Source: Streptomyces sp. XY006 (GTDB lineage Bacteria > Actinomycetota > Actinomycetes > Streptomycetales > Streptomycetaceae). Taken from it: a stretch of DNA of 64,000 nt. The notes beneath the pieces were generated by a model. The model worked only from the letters and a program-made list of their open reading frames with translations, searched no databases and was not told the DNA's origin. Below, piece by piece: positions 63,035 through 64,000 of the stretch. Made by a program: the position numbers and the translations under genes. Position 1 is the stretch's first letter. Each line of letters opens with the position of its first letter. Where the stretch lies: NCBI RefSeq assembly GCF_002237655.1, contig NZ_NOKT01000021.1, forward strand, positions 92,518 to 156,517, written 5' to 3'.

Positions 63035-63224
63035 CCGCGGAGGAGCCGCGAGGCAGCCCGGAGCAGGCGCGGACGGATCGGCCGAAGATCGACGGCGGAT
63101 CCGCGCCGCATCCGGGGAATGGATCCAAGCCGTGAGTCGTTCAGATCACGACAGGTTCACGCGCTGCAATCGTTCGAATGCTGCCCCACAGGGGTGAGGC
63201 GCGTACGGGGAGGTAGACTTAACT
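63035..63224. other. nusA-ylxR spacer
   Basis: 190 bp without an ORF. It holds a CCGCGG/CCGCG mini-stem right after nusA, and GGGGAGGTAGACTTAACT just before ylxR. The latter contains the ribosome-binding site and a TAGACT that could be a -10 box, so an internal promoter is possible. Confidence 0.45.
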
Positions 63225-63521
63225 GTGTCTGGCCGGACACGCGCCCGTGCATGCCCTGAGCGCACCTGTGTGGGGTGCCGGGAGCGAGCGGCCAAGACTG
63301 AACTGCTGCGGATCGTGGCGATCGAGGACGCGTGCGTCCCTGATCCACGCGGTACGCTGCCCGGCCGGGGTGCGTACGTACACCCCGCCCAGGTCTGTCT
63401 GGACCAGGCGGTACGCCGCCGGGCGTTCTCGAGGGCACTGCGCGTCCCGGGAGCGCTCGACACAAAGGCGTTGCGCCGATACGTCGAGCAGACAACAGTT
63501 GCCGATCAGGCAACACCGTAA
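63225..63521 (+). CDS. ylxR: YlxR/DUF448 family nucleic-acid-binding protein
   Basis: This is a 98-aa protein. The signature RTCVGCRERAAKTELLRIV near residues 13-31 and GRGAYVHPAQVCLDQAVRR define the YlxR family; in Bacillus and Clostridioides members bind RNase P RNA or act in regulation. The conserved position between nusA and infB supports the assignment. GTG at 63225 lies inside a small hairpin (GTGTC/GACAC) and follows GGAGGT by about 10 nt. Confidence 0.9.
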   Translation: MSGRTRARACPERTCVGCRERAAKTELLRIVAIEDACVPDPRGTLPGRGAYVHPAQVCLDQAVRRRAFSRALRVPGALDTKALRRYVEQTTVADQATP

Positions 63522-63668
63522 GAACGTGCCGCACGGAACCCCGTGTGGTCTAGGTACCTCGCGAGTCGAAAGCAGGTCGAGATTGCGATGAGCACTCGAT
63601 GAGTACGCGATGAGTACGCCCATGAACTAGCGACGGTCCGGACGCAACCCGGACCTCAAAGGAGCGAA
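63522..63668 (+). promoter_or_regulatory. infB leader with three overlapping mini-ORFs
   Basis: After an 8-bp hairpin (63529-63549), three 11-bp repeats (63586-63618) create MSTR-stop (63588-63602), MSTR-stop (63599-63613) and MSTPMN-stop (63610-63630). Each start overlaps the previous stop by four bases (ATGA). The infB GTG is 38 bp further on with its own AAAGGAG. Confidence 0.7.
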
Positions 63669-64000
63669 GTGGCTAAGGTCCGGGTCTACGAACTCGCCAA
63701 GGAGTTCGGTGTCGAGAGCAAGGTCGTCATGGCCAAGCTCCAGGAACTCGGTGAATTCGTCCGTTCGGCGTCTTCGACCATCGAAGCGCCCGTTGTACGC
63801 AAGCTGACGGACGCCCTCCAGCAGGGCAACGGCGGCGGCAAGTCCGCCCCCGCCCGCAAGGCTGCCCCGGCGAAGCCGGCAGCCCCCTCTCCGGCGCAGG
63901 CCGCCCGCCCGGCCGCCCCGCGCCCGCCGGCCCCCAAGCCGGCCGCCGCCGAGAAGCCCGCGGCTCCCGCCGCGCCGGCCACTCCCGGCCCCCGTCCCAC
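63669..64000 (+). CDS. infB: Translation initiation factor IF-2 (3' end missing)
   Basis: The first 110 codons run off the window. VAKVRVYELAKEFGVESKVV is the conserved IF2_N domain, then a long Ala/Pro/Lys-rich linker begins (KPAAPSPAQAARPAAPRPPA), as in other actinobacterial IF-2 proteins; the GTPase domain lies beyond the end. GTG at 63669 has AAAGGAG 4 nt upstream. IF-2 places initiator tRNA on the 30S subunit. Confidence 0.93.
   Translation, partial: MAKVRVYELAKEFGVESKVVMAKLQELGEFVRSASSTIEAPVVRKLTDALQQGNGGGKSAPARKAAPAKPAAPSPAQAARPAAPRPPAPKPAAAEKPAAPAAPATPGPRP

Overview
The window is chromosomal DNA from a streptomycete, very close in gene order to the Streptomyces coelicolor dxr-ispG-proS-nusA-infB region (recalled from memory, not searched). 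The supporting signs are about 70% or higher GC, strong GC bias at third codon positions, many GTG starts, ATGA/GTGA stop-start overlaps, Tat-type signal peptides, an LAXTG sortase motif, and rare TTA codons.

Layout. (1) Positions 1-4003: the end of a thiamine/iron-type ABC importer, an LAETG surface protein with a near-consensus promoter, a LOG-like protein and a VOC protein. (2) 4103-6603: an ABC exporter pair, with a degenerate ATPase signature and a (Gly-Ser)n linker in the permease. (3) 6822-22189 and 26835-33937: a polyamine/GABA catabolic supercluster. It holds an aminotransferase, an Lrp regulator, three aldehyde dehydrogenases, a PotABCD-type importer, a FAD amine oxidase, gabT and a PucR regulator. 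Within it sit a GDPD phosphodiesterase, a COG1816 deaminase that is probably aminodeoxyfutalosine deaminase, two DUF4190 proteins and a NADAR protein. (4) 22190-26393: the oddest block. A DnaA paralogue carries an N-terminal HTH and coiled coil, altered DNA-recognition residues and a TTA codon. The next gene is small, Prim-Pol-like, and has its ribosome-binding site inside a long hairpin. A PAP2 phosphatase and a DinB protein follow. (5) 28424-30556: an orphan VirD4/TraG-like membrane ATPase.

(6) 34056-49225: a compact plant-glycan locus that fits xyloglucan. Two endo-acting enzymes are exported (GH74 by Tat, GH12 by Sec). An LplABC-type importer takes up oligosaccharides, and intracellular GH42, GH95 and GH3 enzymes trim them. 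A LacI regulator sits at one end. Copies of one palindrome, TCGAAGCGCTTCGA, lie before GH3, before the transporter and before the regulator itself.

(7) 49486-64000: conserved core genes. These are an acyl-CoA dehydrogenase, dxr, a site-2 protease, ispG, a TPR remnant, two GNATs, proS, an APH(6)-like pseudokinase, a ferritin-like DUF4439 protein, a lipoprotein, then rimP, nusA, ylxR and the start of infB. The infB leader carries three overlapping four-to-six-codon mini-ORFs built on an 11-bp tandem repeat.

No tRNA, rRNA, IS element, integrase or CRISPR array was seen. The best candidates for undescribed biology are the DnaA-like gene with its neighbour, the infB leader, and the hairpin-rich gene-free stretch at 26394-26765.
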